A stretch of DNA of 64,000 bases from Strigops habroptila (Eukaryota; Chordata; Aves; Psittaciformes; Psittacidae): contig NC_044284.2 in assembly GCF_004027225.2 (NCBI RefSeq), forward strand, positions 13,682,501 to 13,746,500, given 5' to 3'. The notes under the pieces were generated by a model, which saw nothing but the letters and a program-made list of their open reading frames with translations, was not told where the DNA came from and did no database searches. Every line of letters begins with the position of its first letter. The stretch's first letter is position 1. Positions 1 to 12,784 of the stretch are shown here, in pieces. The position numbers were made by a program, and so were the translations under genes.

Positions 1-740
1 TGCAGGCTGAAGGGAGAGTGAGGGGAGGCAAGATGGTTTGACAGATGACTACTGAAAATTGGGAAGTGGTGTTAACCATGGAAAAAAAGAGTGTATTTGA
101 GAATGGCGGATAAGACAGATAGCTGAACATAGCGATACTTTCCATGACTTATGCCAAAACTAGATTAGCTGGCACTAAAGAACATTTCCTCTTACCAGTC
201 TTCTAAGCCCATGTACTCTGCGCTCAGGAGTGTCTGGCATGACACAGACCAAAGGGCTTCACACCTCCATCCACCAGGATGGATAGGCATTATAAGGATT
301 TTCTTTCTTTTCTAAACACACTCACAGCTCCTTCAACAATTACCTTATCTCCAAAACGTAGATTCATCTTTGGCTTTCTTCCTTCCTCCTGCTTGGGAAT
401 ATTTGGCCAACCCTTGGAGGAAAAGGAATACAACTTGAGAGCAGCCAAAATTACAAAATGATTACAGGAAGAGCCACGCAGCCAGCCCAGCATGTAAAAA
501 TCTTGTGTCCTTCTGCTGAGAATGTCAGAATCACCGGAACAGCCTCTCCAAAACCACAGAAAGTACTTCCCTTTTGTGCCAATGCTTCTCTGCGTGCAGG
601 AGGAAGGATGGTCTTGTGGCTCACGCAGACATGGCTGTCAGCATGTGTGGCTTCTATTCCTGGTGGTCACTGACTTCTCTTGTGACTGTGGGAGAGTTAC
701 CTAACTTCTCCATCCACTAAAATGTCCGTCCGCTATACAA

Positions 741-861
741 CATAGAATCACAGAATGGTTTGAGTTGGAAAGGACCTTAAAGATCATCCAGTTGCAACTC
801 CCCTGCCATAGGCAGGGACACCTTCCACTGGACCAGGTTGCTCCAAGCCCCATCCAACATA
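741..861 (-). mobile_element. CR1 LINE 3'-end fragment
   Basis: The plus strand starts catagaatcacagaatggtt and continues with the CR1 landmarks ggaccttaaagatcat, cctgccat and cagggacaccttccact. These are the reverse complement of the CR1 3' end, so the element is on the minus strand. It is about 120 bp and 5'-truncated, as is typical. Confidence 0.9.
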
Positions 862-3800
862 ATAACAAAATTCAATTTTGCCCTTTAATGCAAATACCAT
901 TGGAAAACTTCATGGCTTGGGATATATGGGAAGAAGTATAAGAATTCAAAATGTTATTATTTTCATGGTGTTATATTTTAGTGGCATTTTAGTTTTCCTC
1001 ATCAAGCAGACTTTCATCAGATGTAGTGTCTTTATCTCTGAATATCATCTACAGTGTCAAAACACAGAGAGATAACTATTTAAATACACCTTTTTTCCAT
1101 CATCTGAGGGATAGATGTGGCAAACAATTAGAGGAAACATGTCTTGAACTTATTCCTGCTTCACCTTCATAGTGAAGGTAATTTTCAAGAAGAAAGATAG
1201 TGATATTGTTTCTGGTAAACCCCTCTCCAAGCAACTGTTATCAGGTAAATAGTCTACTTAAAACAACTACTGAAAGTTTTCACTGTCTGGGTCGTTTAGT
1301 TCCAATAGGCATATCTTGAGACACTGTCAGCACTGTGCAGTGTAATAGGTATCAAAGAGGCACAAGTTACATGGTTCAAATGGAACAGTTATGTTGGTAC
1401 ACTTAACTTTACTCGCAATTCCCAGCAATAACATTGACTTTGACAGAAAGCCAGCCGATGTGCAGGACCTTTATGAAGGTGCTCACCTGCAAAGCTGGCT
1501 GGAAAGATGATGCACAAGGAGATGGCACACTGGCAACATTTTAAAATATTTTCTGCAAGTTAGAAACAATTGGTTTTAGAAAAGTTTGAATTCCACAGAT
1601 TGACAGAAGTATCAGGGAAGCTTCCACTGATTGATAGTCTCCAAACTCAGTGTATTTGATATAAAGCTGAAGGCAGCTGCAATGGGAACCAGGAGTAACT
1701 AAATTTCTTCAATATTAACATTAAGGAAAACAATGTTACTGTAAGTAAATAACCAGGCAACCTTGAATTCTAACTTGCAATTAAATCCAGTTCACATCCT
1801 AACTCAATAGAACAAACCTGAACCTGGAGAGAGAAATAAACTCAGTCTGAAACACCAAGTTGGGGGTTGTTTGGGTTTCTTAAAGTCAGAGATATAATTT
1901 CTTTTCCTTACATCGCTCCTTTTTACCTTCAGCTCTGGTGCTGCCTACCTCAAGTTCTGCTATAACAATGCAAGAAGTGATGTCACCCCAGTGGATTGTG
2001 GAGACTTTTTTTCTCCATCAAAAGTACTGTATTGATCACCATTATCTATGACTTGCCTTCCAGTTTCAAAAATAGTTCATATTAAATTAAGCTTTTGAGC
2101 TGGATTATAGGGTTCTTTTCACATTTTAATTTCTCAGATAGAAGAGCGAAGTGGAATTGCCATCTAAACCATTCTGCTGCCTTGCATTATTCAGAACTTT
2201 CTACTGAGATGATTCCAGATCTGTTGCAAAAATAGTAATTCTGGTTTTGTTCATGGAGCTACCGCGCAAAGCTTTTCCTTCTGCAAGCCCTCTATGCACA
2301 GAATTATCTGGGAGTCCCCTGTGCACTGCTAGCATGAGTATGCTGGATGTGTAGAAGGTACTGCGATTTGTACCACCATCACTAAATATTAATACAGTTA
2401 GGGTAAGTCTCCACATAAAAATAAGCTGCTATCCTGCTTCTCTGAAACTGTAATAGACTTACAACATTATCTTGTTATTTAGCATTTCCTAACTAATAGC
2501 AGATGCAAACACAGTTTTGTACTTTCCTTTCATGTTAAGATAAGGAAGGCAAGTCGAGCTGTCATGATGTTTGACTGAAAATACAGACTATGTAAACAAC
2601 TATGTTCTTCCTCACCCAGGCTGGTACTAACAACATTGCTTTCAAGCTAGTCACTCCCTCTAGTGAAAACTGGTTTGTTCAACATTTTACCATTTTTCCT
2701 GCAGCATCTATGTCAAAAGAGCCAGCTCTGCATGGAAAAATTATGCTAGCTGTTGATAGGACCAGTCTGTTGATTTCCACTGTCTGAGCTCTGAGAAGCT
2801 CCAAGAGCAAACATGGAGGCCAGAAGAGAAAATTAGCTTTCCCAAATTATTTCCATGCAATAATATGAGCTATTGTTACTGAATGAAGAAGAGCTGTTTC
2901 ACAACACAATTTGAGATGTTATGGCGGCCTTCCTTTTGAGGAGGTTAAACTGAAAATCAGAACCAGAAGCAATTAATCTACTTTTCCCTCACATGCATTA
3001 AATACCTATTGACACTTGCGTTTCTCAGCTACTCATTCCAGAGCTTCACACATTCTATGTGAGCATGAATACACAAAGTGTTGCATGTATCTTTATCCCA
3101 CTCAATCTCTAGGCTCGTTAGTACTGTCCTGAGGGAAACACTTTGTTCTAACTTTTCATTCTCTGTTTTTAACTTTCCCAGTAAAGGTCATAGACTCCTG
3201 CTGTTTACTGATGAAATGAATTATCAAACAACATATTTAAAGTGTGATCAAACGGGTGTTGTTCAATCTTCTCGTCTTTACTTCACCATTACAGCTATTA
3301 AAATGTGACAAATTAGAAACCAGAGACTCAATTATTGTGAACAGAAATGAACAACAATTCCCCTACTTCACACCCAGCTAAGCAAAAAGTTCTCCATTAC
3401 AAAGGTACAGTACAGTTGTAGACATACAGTAAAGAAGGAGAAAGGGTTTTCAGACAGACGCTTTAAGGAGTGTGACTGAATAATAGATGTATGGAGTACA
3501 TTTGAATATGGCCTGAGAACCTTTTGATTTTTTGCTTAAAGTTCTCAATAACTAAGAATCGCATTAATTAACACCTGGGGGAATATTCATCCATTTTTCA
3601 TACACAAAACCAATCTGCATGCAGAAGCCATCCCGACCTTCCCAAAGTGGCTTAATCTGAGTAGAGCTAGTCTGGAAAGAAAGGACTTTTCAGCCAATGG
3701 ACTTGTCCCCAGAGAGAGCACACCAAAGGCACTGGGGAAAATGAGTTTTAGTGGGCTTAGGTTAAGTTGTTTCATACAACCAGTGCCTACTGGAGGACAA

Positions 3801-6310
3801 ATAAGGTGCTGAACACATTTCTCTTCAGAGTTTGAAATCTTTTCCAAAGGTCCCTAGTATGTTTTAAAACACAGCAAATGAAAACTACCTTTTCACTAGA
3901 AAAGAAAAACACCTGACATGTTCTTAGGCAATAAACTACTAGAAATTAACAGGAAATAAGTAGTCTAAAGACAAATATTGAAATGGCTGTATGTATACAA
4001 ATACAAGGGAAAAGCTGCTTTAGTGTCTCAGCTCTGATATCCACTGGTAGATATTCATTTGCTCTTTCTTAAAATGAGCAGTTTTTAAAGGAAATTTCCT
4101 ATAGAACCATATAGAAAATAAGCATAAGACCTTATTCAAAACACCCTAAATGTTTACATCTTTATGTCTCCATTGCGGGTTTCAAGTTTATCCACTAGGA
4201 GTTTAAGACCTTAACCTTTATTTTTCACATTTAGGTATGGATACACAACTGCAAACTGAGGCTTAACAACATAGGCTATGAGTTTAATCTTGAACACTAA
4301 ATTTCCTCACTTTGTCAGTTTAAGACAATTTAATTAAATATTTATTACAGATTTAAACTCTTGAAACCTCTTAAAAGCTGAACTACACTTACGCCTTAAT
4401 TCTGTAATCAGATGGTGATGCATCCAAGTATGCAATCTCTAAAAAAGTTAAAAAAAAAACCACTCTGGCAGATTAACAGCTTTAAAAGTATAACTGACAA
4501 AAAGTACAATCTCCTTACAAACTGTTTCTCTTATTTTGAACTGGGTAGGTCACTGTACACGTACAATATGCACCGACCCGTGCTGTTAAGCACCAAATGC
4601 AAGCAGCACACTGCAATCCCATGTAAGCAACTTGGCATATGGCTCAAGAAATCGGGGGCGTGGGCAGCTGCCTAATGTAGCAGCCTGCAATGGGGGATAA
4701 ACTGCATCAAGAATACAGGTTAATAACCCTTATTCCCATGCTGGCTACTCATGCTGTGTCTTCCTGAACCCTCTAGGCAGGTTCGTGTGCTTCAGCCTAG
4801 AGCACACAGCCATAACTGTGAGGAAGCAGCTCCTGCTCTAGCCCTGTTCCCACCCTGTTGTCCTGCCGAGGCTCTGGGACAGCATTCCTGGGGATAGTTT
4901 GGAGTGCAGAGGAATACTTTTCATGTGACATCCTCTCCCTAAGGAAACACTTGAATGGATTTCATACAAGCAGTTGAAAGCCATCAAGACACTAAGAATT
5001 TCAAAATTGAATCTTAGAGATATGAGAGGTAACTTTGTCCCATCTGGAAAGCAACTTCAACAGGACCACTGGGGCAAGGTCCTCACCTGCGTGAACCCAT
5101 GAGCACCACTGAAGGGCTTTTGTTGAGCTTTGGTCATTTTTAAAGTAAGGCCCATACACAACAATTGCATTATAAATCCATTCAGTGTTTACATTTCAAG
5201 TATTAATAAGATATACTTGAAAGTTAAACAAAAAGCCTGTAATTACAAGTTTCAAATAGTTCCACAGAACAACTTCTGTGGATAGAAATGCCTAGAGCGT
5301 TGGCTTCTTACCAGCCAGCTTTCATGGCAAACTCCAGCCCTAGTATCTTTATATGGAACAAACCACATGAAAGTCAGCTTCTAGCATCTGGGAAACTTCC
5401 AGAACTTTTGGGATTTTAGATGCTACTTGACTTATTTCTTATAGTACAATGGAGAAATTAAAGGAGATGAACATACAGAATTACTAAAAAATCATTTACG
5501 TAGGTTTGAGAGTTTTAATATTAACACTTAACTAACAAGAACAATATACCAAATTATTCACTGAGACTTTCTCATGAGAAGTTACTGTCATCAGCCATGA
5601 ACATCACATTTCAGCCTGGAATGCTTATTTGAGCCTTTACATTTGCCTACACACTTCATTTAAGCTATAGCCTGTGTAGCTCAGACATCCTAGGTGCTCC
5701 AACTCCAGTAGGAAATTGAAATAGAATCAAGATTCTGGTGATGAAATATGCTGTCCTGCTGACTGCTAAAGGACAATTAAAAACCTTTTGTCTTTGTGGT
5801 TATTTCAGTCCTAAGTGACCTACAGCAGTAAAGGATTGTCTGTGATACATGTTGCAATAGATTTGACTTATTCTATTTTTAATTAGTGTCTCAAGCAATA
5901 GGAATCCCTCGGGGAGATTTCTGCACTGTCAGGAAAAAGTTTCTGACCTTCAGCCTCAGATTTCATTTGCTCACTTCGATCCCACCCTGCCCTCACTCAC
6001 CTCCCCACCTCCACCTCTTCTCCACTTCCCATCCCGGTGGTACAGCCCTTTATGCGCTCAGACCTTAATGACTACAGACTGCCACATCGAATGTTGCACA
6101 GCCAGACATCTCGTGACTCAAAGCTTTTCTCCAAGTCATGTACAATTAGCATCCTCCTGAATCGTTTTGGGTTTTTTTATCCTTTCCTTCAGGTTTTCTT
6201 TATTTCCTCACCTCGCTCTGTCAGTGGGAGTATTGTTCTGGCCATAGGACAAGGGGCATCTTGTTCAAGGGTTCCCAGAGCTCGAGTGGAGCGGTCTGCG
6301 TGAGGCAGAT

Positions 6311-6368
6311 CATCCATCCATCCCTTCATCCCTTCACCCATCCCCCCTTTCCCTCCATCCCTGCATCC
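6311..6368. repeat. CATC/CCTTCATC simple repeat
   Basis: An irregular tandem run of CATCC and CTTCATCC units sits just left of the CTCF motif. Copies are imperfect. Confidence 0.8.
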
Positions 6369-6392
6369 GCACCAGCCCGGCTCCCTGGCGAG

Positions 6393-6407
6393 GGCGCCCT
6401 CTGCTGG
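6393..6407 (-). promoter_or_regulatory. CTCF-binding motif (minus orientation)
   Basis: The reverse complement reads CCAGCAGAGGGCGCC, fitting the 15-position CTCF core CCASYAGRKGGCRSY at every base. It lies in a small GC-rich, CpG-bearing patch (about 6360-6440) in an otherwise AT-rich gene-free stretch. Confidence 0.7.
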
Positions 6408-9400
6408 GCGGCGCGGTGCGTGCCGGCCCTGCCCAGCCCTGGAGTGAACAAAAACAAGCAGTAAAAAACCATCAAAAAAGGCCCAGGAGCGGGTGCTGTC
6501 GGCGGTGCCAGTCCTCCTCAGCACCGGGAGGCCCCTGCATGGAAAGCCTTGTGTAAAACCGGATCATTATTATTATTTGTAATTCACAGAGTGCAACAGC
6601 ACCTCTCAATCCACACATAATTCTCCAAAGGCAGAGTGTTTCCAGTGCGGGAAGACAGGTGTTCAAGTAACCAAAATACAGGCTAGTTTTGTGCTTCTCT
6701 TACTTTACAAGCAACATTTACTCCTGCAGCTCAGTGGGTTCTGTGTTCTCCGAGAGAGAGATGTACATACTCTTACCTTGCAGTGCTAGCAATTGCTATA
6801 GAAGGGCCTCAATCACTGCTGCCAATTAAAAATAAACTATGAGAAATGGCTTAAAACAACTATCAAGCAGGAAGACCAATTTCTTTTCAGAAACGAAAGA
6901 CTACCTTTAAGATTAATATAAATTTATCCCAGCTGGCAACTTTGGCAATTAACTTTTTCAGAATATGATTGCTTTCCTGCTTCCATCAGGTTTCTTTCAC
7001 TTTGCTGCATTACCTTAAAAACTGGATTAACAGAAAATCTCTGCAGATAAAGTATGTGTTATTTTAACAAGTGTTGTTGAAGGGTGAGGTCTTAATTTTT
7101 AATCAGAATATTATTTGTATCATGGCACAACCTCAGGCTACACATTGAACCATCACAGCATGACAGCAATCCCAGGAAGTTTAACACCTGCCAGATAAAG
7201 TACAAGGACCAGAGATTCTGCGAAAGAATGTACGTAAGATCAGCAGCAGGGCCAAGATTAAAATCTCCACCTGCCAGACTCTCCTATCTACAGGATCACA
7301 TTGTTTCCTATCAAAATGTCATGCTGTGGAAATGATGAGTGCCATTAGATTACAGTCCAGCAAATGCCTCACAGCAAGGCAGAGACATTAAGTATGAGTC
7401 CACAGGAACAAGTGAGAATACTGAATAAATCTGCTCCTTTATCCCTTTTTTCTCTAGGATAGAGAAAGCACAGACTAGAGAAGCAAACTAAAACTAGATA
7501 TTCCTTAAGGGACTAGTGAGCAATATTTGATGTCTAAGCCAAAATAACTTCAAGGGGATGGCAGTATCGTGACTGACTCAGAAGTGCTCCTGCTCCAGCT
7601 CCAATTCCCTGTGGAGAAATGCAACACCACACTTGTATCTCTTGCCCTGCTACACAGAAACCATCTTCTGCCAAACTCTGGCTGACTGGTAAAAGCAAAA
7701 TTAAACATTTATGCATCAGATGGATCAGATGAGCACTGTCACTAATTCATTAGCACAGACACTTTAATGAGGATGAGTTACAATCAGAGGGCCCGTTATT
7801 GATGCCACCCCAGGGGCACAAGGCTTTGTGTGAGCAAGTCAATGAGTTTTGGGGAACCCAGGCGTTTTCCACCCATAGAGGACACCCTTTTCCTAACCCA
7901 CAGAAAGTAACATCATCTTGTTCATAACAGAAGTAGCTGCGTGATGGATGAGTCAGAATTTTATATCCTTCCTCAAAATTTGCAATTATTTCTCATTCTT
8001 TCTTCCCTAGCACAACCTTTGCAAAATCTGTTCAGCTAGTGAGAAATAAGCAGCTACAAACTTGGAAAAGAATTCTAAACCTTAGCTCTTCCCTATGTAC
8101 TGCAGGCAGCCTGTTGAGCTGACAGTAGAAACCTTTACATCTGACGCATGCAAACTGTGAATTGCTAGCTTTAGTATTTATGGGACAAAGATGACACTTC
8201 ATATATGCATCTGTTTTCAGCAGGATAGCTTCAGAGATACTGCCAGGATTGAGACAGTAATCTGTACAACCAAGATTACTAAGAAATCCTGTTCGCAAAC
8301 CAAGTCCTGTTAAACTGTCCCTGCAATGACCCTGCCTCTGAACTTCTGCTCCTTTAGTCCCTTATTGCCAGGCCCAAACTATTTGAAAGGTTTGCTTAGC
8401 ATTTTTACACTGGAATAAAAGTGAGACACAGACACACTGCAGTAACCTGATGAAGCTATTCAGCCTGCCGTTATCCAAGGAGGTCGTAAAGGATGAGCTA
8501 AGACTGCTGACTTTAAAATACATGCTATGTTAACCTAGTAGGGGCCCAGCTGGGGCAGTGCAAACATTCACAAATCCGCAGTAAAAGAAGTATCAATGCA
8601 ATGAATGGAACAGCTGGAAGAGACAGAGGCTGTTCTATCTCCACAGCAAGCCGGCTGAAGTTAAGGAATTTGTTAAAGCAAAATGCCCCATTACCAGCCT
8701 GCATCACACACTGTACTGAAGCATGGGGAAGGCTGCAGAAACATGCCGTCAGAGATCCTTTTCTAGCCATAACAGCAACTCAATAGTTCCCATAGTAAAG
8801 TGTTATTTAAACCCTGGTTAAGCATTTCTACTTTACCAAAGAGTTGAAGATACTGAAAAGAACAAAGAAATAATCCCATAACAGAACATGAAAGTCAAGG
8901 TGCTAAGCACAAATGTATCCAAAATCTGAGATGTTCAAAAAAAGCTAGGCCTATGCAAACTGGCCAGCTGCCACTGATGGTACACACAAAACACTGCTTC
9001 CACAGACTACCATGAACATACGCGAACTGAACTTCGAGCTCTCCCAAGGGACCTGACAAAGCTCACTCTGATCTGGGATTTGGCCTCCAGGACATAGCCT
9101 GTTCCAGGGGGAGGTGAAATCCATGATGATCACTAACTTGTCCAACATCTTCCAACATACTGATGAAGGTGTATTTGGTTCCACAGCAGAAAAGGCACAA
9201 ACCTAATTCCTACAACAACATAGATTTAGAATATCAGATTGGGTTGGGAGCAGAGGACAAGGAGCCTGGAGGTGTGTCAAACTTACAGGTTGTAGGATAA
9301 ACAGAAGGGGATCTGTTAAGGAGTCTAAAGATGAAAATGAATGGGACAGTGCTGGAGCTAGCTGGACTATGTCCAGACTGGCTTAGCTTGGTGGAGCATA

Positions 9401-9785
9401 GCAACTATGTCCGCAAAACAGATCAGTGGCTGCACCATGATGTAGTAGGGAAATCTGTAACGCTAGTGAGCAATGTTCTCCCTATGCTCAGTTAGGTGGT
9501 GTTTTAACACTGTGAAATGCAGAGTTCTCCCAGTGCAGACCTTGATAGCAGCATAATTAGGAAACATTGAAATACAGAATAGCATTTTCACTCTTCAAAA
9601 AGAATCAGTCAGTTTCACACCAACCATTCTTTAAGCAATATGCTGGTAAGAATGGTTACAGCACCTTTACCCCTTTACCCTCCACGCTAGCATAACTAAA
9701 GGATCTTGACACACAAAATCATTTTATGAAAGAAAAAAAAAGAATTAAAAAAAATTATAGACTCTATCTGCTATTTCAAATAGGT

Positions 9786-9791
9786 TTTATT
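9786..9791 (-). terminator. Weaker distal polyadenylation signal candidate
   Basis: The minus strand reads AATAAA, followed downstream by T-rich tracts at about 9730-9757. If used, it would extend the SLC25A24 3'UTR to about 5.3 kb. No other gene in the window would need it. It could also be a chance hexamer in AT-rich DNA. Confidence 0.3.
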
Positions 9792-10065
9792 AAAAATAAA
9801 AATAGCTGTTTCGATACACAGTACAGATTCTTCCAATACCTTACCCAAAGCAGAGATGAGGATTCTTGCTCTCTGTAATTCCCACACGAGTCCACTGCTC
9901 CCACACATTGCATTAGGTCACAGTGCCACAACCACCACTAAAAATACAAATGGATCTACCCTGCACTGTTAAAACCTTTTTGCTTTGCTGTAAAGATAAC
10001 TCCAAGGAATGAATCCAAATAGCCTGGAAAAGCCATTCCCCCTTACAAATAAGTGTTACAGCGCG

Positions 10066-10080
10066 CCAGCAGATGGCACT
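10066..10080 (+). promoter_or_regulatory. CTCF-binding motif (plus orientation)
   Basis: The plus strand reads CCAGCAGATGGCACT, again fitting every position of CCASYAGRKGGCRSY. It is preceded by gcgcg. It lies 3.7 kb from the 6393-6407 motif and points the other way, so the pair is divergent. Confidence 0.65.
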
Positions 10081-12754
10081 GCTCGAACTCAATCTGAATA
10101 CGCACATTTCTTCCTAACACAGCCAAAACACGGGCTGTTAAGGCTCTCCCAGGAGAGACTGGTTCATGCACGACACAAGCTAGTAACAATTACAAAACAT
10201 ACGGCATTTGCTTTAGACAGAGAGAGTGCACTTCCATATCAGTGCTTTAGCAAGAGCTAAACTACAGGTCAAATATGTTAGCAAAAGGCTTAGTTGAAAA
10301 CTGCAGGAGTACCCATTCCAACATTCATCTACCTTTTCTCCCACATTTCAACTTCATGTTTTTTGCCTACACCTACTTCAACAGGATGGACACCAAATCT
10401 TTTGCTTTATATGAGACTAAAGGGGACAAAAACATTCTGGATTTAGCCTGCAAAACAGAATAAATGACTAAGAGCTGAGGTGTACAATATTCACACATTT
10501 AGTTAGTTGTCAGAACACAATTTTTACCATGAACTGCAGAAATATTGACAAAAAATAAATTTTTTACACATTTTCAGACACCAGAAGGGCTTAGAAGCTA
10601 GACATAATTCACACTGCAAGACTGCCAATATTCCAAAATCACTTTTTGTGTTGAATTTCCAGTTCTCCCTAATTATGTTCTCCACAGCATACAGTTGAGA
10701 TCAGTATCTTGTTTTAATGTAAGTCTTAAAAGCAATCCACAAGACCACTCATACATCAGAATGGGAAACATTTAAAAACCACTTTCTTACATGGCAAATA
10801 GCCTGCAGGTAAAGACATCCTTGGTATTTCAATAGTTTATACATACTGCAACACGCTTCTTGCTGTACTTTATCCAACCTTCAAATATTAGCTCAGAGGT
10901 TTGAAATGAGACAGCGAAGAATAGAAGTCATCTCAGCCTGGGCCTCTGAAGGCTGATTTGGCCATCAGACAAGTCCACAACCAAGCTTACCTGGGTAGTG
11001 CAGAAACACCTGGTGTTCTTTTACAGAAAGGAAAGCTGCCAAGTGGGTTTTCTAGTATGAGTGGTATTGAATAGTAGTCACACCCCACATATATCTTAAC
11101 GGGAAAACAAAAAAGGTTTTCCTTTCCATTCTTGGCCTTGCATGTATATTGTTTGCTAAAGGAACACCCCAGAAAAACTAACCGTTATTAGTGATCAGTT
11201 TGGATGTGGACGCGCAATTCCTGAACCTCTTTAACAACTTCCTGGTGTCTCTACATGATTTACATCCTCTTCATGCCTCAGTTTCTTTAACTAAAGAGGC
11301 AGTAGCCAGTTGTATGGCAATAGTTTTCATATGTTCTACAAGCACCATTTTTGCATACATTCTGAAAAATACTAAACACCTAGCAAAAGATAAGATACAG
11401 AAGAAATGTGAAAGATCTTTCTGAACTGTAGAATTTCACGAGTTTCAGACTAAACTTCTTAAGGCAAGGGACAAAAGTAGTCAGCAGCCTACAAATCCAT
11501 CACCACTCATTTAAGAACTCAGAATATGTTATGGACACACACAATTTCAATATATTACGAAAATACCTTGGTGGAATTTCCTAAAAACTAAATGAACTTG
11601 AAGAAACAGTTGAGACACTTGTTTAGCATTCTATTTCCTTGGCCAACACAACAACAACCAACTTCAAAATGATAATAAAAATATTTTTATAAGGGACAGA
11701 AGTATGCTGCCCTAAACAGACTGACAGTCCATATGTTTTTGCTGCCTCAGTGTTACTTTAACACAAGCTGCACATAGTTGCAAGCAGTTAGAAATAATAG
11801 GACTACATGCATTGCAAATTTGAGCTGTTTCAAAAGACACATTTCATACATGCTGCATACGTAATAATTCCTATACATCAAAAAGGACCAGGTTTTGATA
11901 AAAACACTGCAGAATTCAGTTTCCCAACAGGCTAACTTGAAAGCAATATTTAAATACCTGTGCTAAACTTGGTAGCAGTTTCTTTATGGAGGGATGGAGG
12001 GGACCATCTGACATCTTCGAGAGCACTTGGTCACTGTGAGAGAGATCATCCACAGTCCAGCCTTTCCAATTGCAAAGGATTTCCAGTTAAAAGCATCCAT
12101 GTCTCAAGTAGAATTGCATGTCAGATTGTTCATTTAGTCAGGAATCACAAACAGTGCATCTACTTCTTAATGTCTTCAAAATGAACTTCTAGATCTTATG
12201 TTCAAGAACTGTATTTGCAGCAATCAGAGACAAGAAAAGCCTCCCTAATTAATTTACAATTATCTTTAACATTTGAAGGATTGATATGAAAAACTCCTAA
12301 GGAGTTGTCAGAGCTGGCTACTGAGCATGCTTTTAGTAGTACAGCCATGCTACACATGCAGAGTAAATTAAGTCAATTACCTTGAAAAGATTTTATTTTG
12401 ATCCTTTGACTAACAAGAAAGATGAACATCAAAGCAAGATACACATTAGGAATACAAGCAAGTATGTTTGTCCTGCTTGTTGAGAGTCCTGTCATGCAGC
12501 TTACACAGAAGAAATCACACTGTAATACTGTTCAATGAACAAGCAAAAATGTTAACTATTATGTGATCTTCCATTAAGTGAATAGACAGCAAGCGTTTTA
12601 AACAGGATGACAATCGACTAATCTCAAACTAGGTCTTCAAATACCAATGTACCAGCAAAACACAGGCCTGTCTCAAACTTATTTTTAGATAAATCACCTT
12701 CATTTTTGACATTGAGTATTATGCATATACACTTATAGAGCAATAAGGCCATGG

Positions 12755-12771
12755 AAAAAAAAAAAAAAAAA
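12755..12771. repeat. A17 homopolymer (T17 on the minus strand)
   Basis: This is a run of 17 A on the plus strand. On the minus strand it lies 36-52 nt after the AATAAA and probably acts as the U-rich downstream element. I see no target-site duplication to suggest a retroposon tail. Confidence 0.7.
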
Positions 12772-12784
12772 TATCAGCACACTC

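Larger units (their letters stand above)
1..9785. other. Gene-free flank beyond the SLC25A24 3' end
   Basis: I find no exon with a recognisable protein and no RNA gene. Contents noted: a CR1 fragment (741-861), a CATC-rich simple repeat (6311-6368) and a CTCF motif (6393-6407). In mammals the next gene on this side is VAV3 on the same strand as SLC25A24; none of its exons is recognised here. Confidence 0.6.
9792..12784. other. Flank between proximal and distal candidate poly(A) sites
   Basis: No gene or interspersed repeat is recognised. The stretch includes the plus-orientation CTCF motif. It may be an extended SLC25A24 3'UTR if the distal poly(A) signal is used. Confidence 0.4.

Noticed and set aside
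1372-1388. tRNA B-box-like ggttcaaatgg
   Set aside because: There is no matching A box and no cloverleaf around it.
7804-7822. CTCF-like CCACCCCAGGGGCAC
   Set aside because: It is one G short between AG and C, so the motif register is broken.
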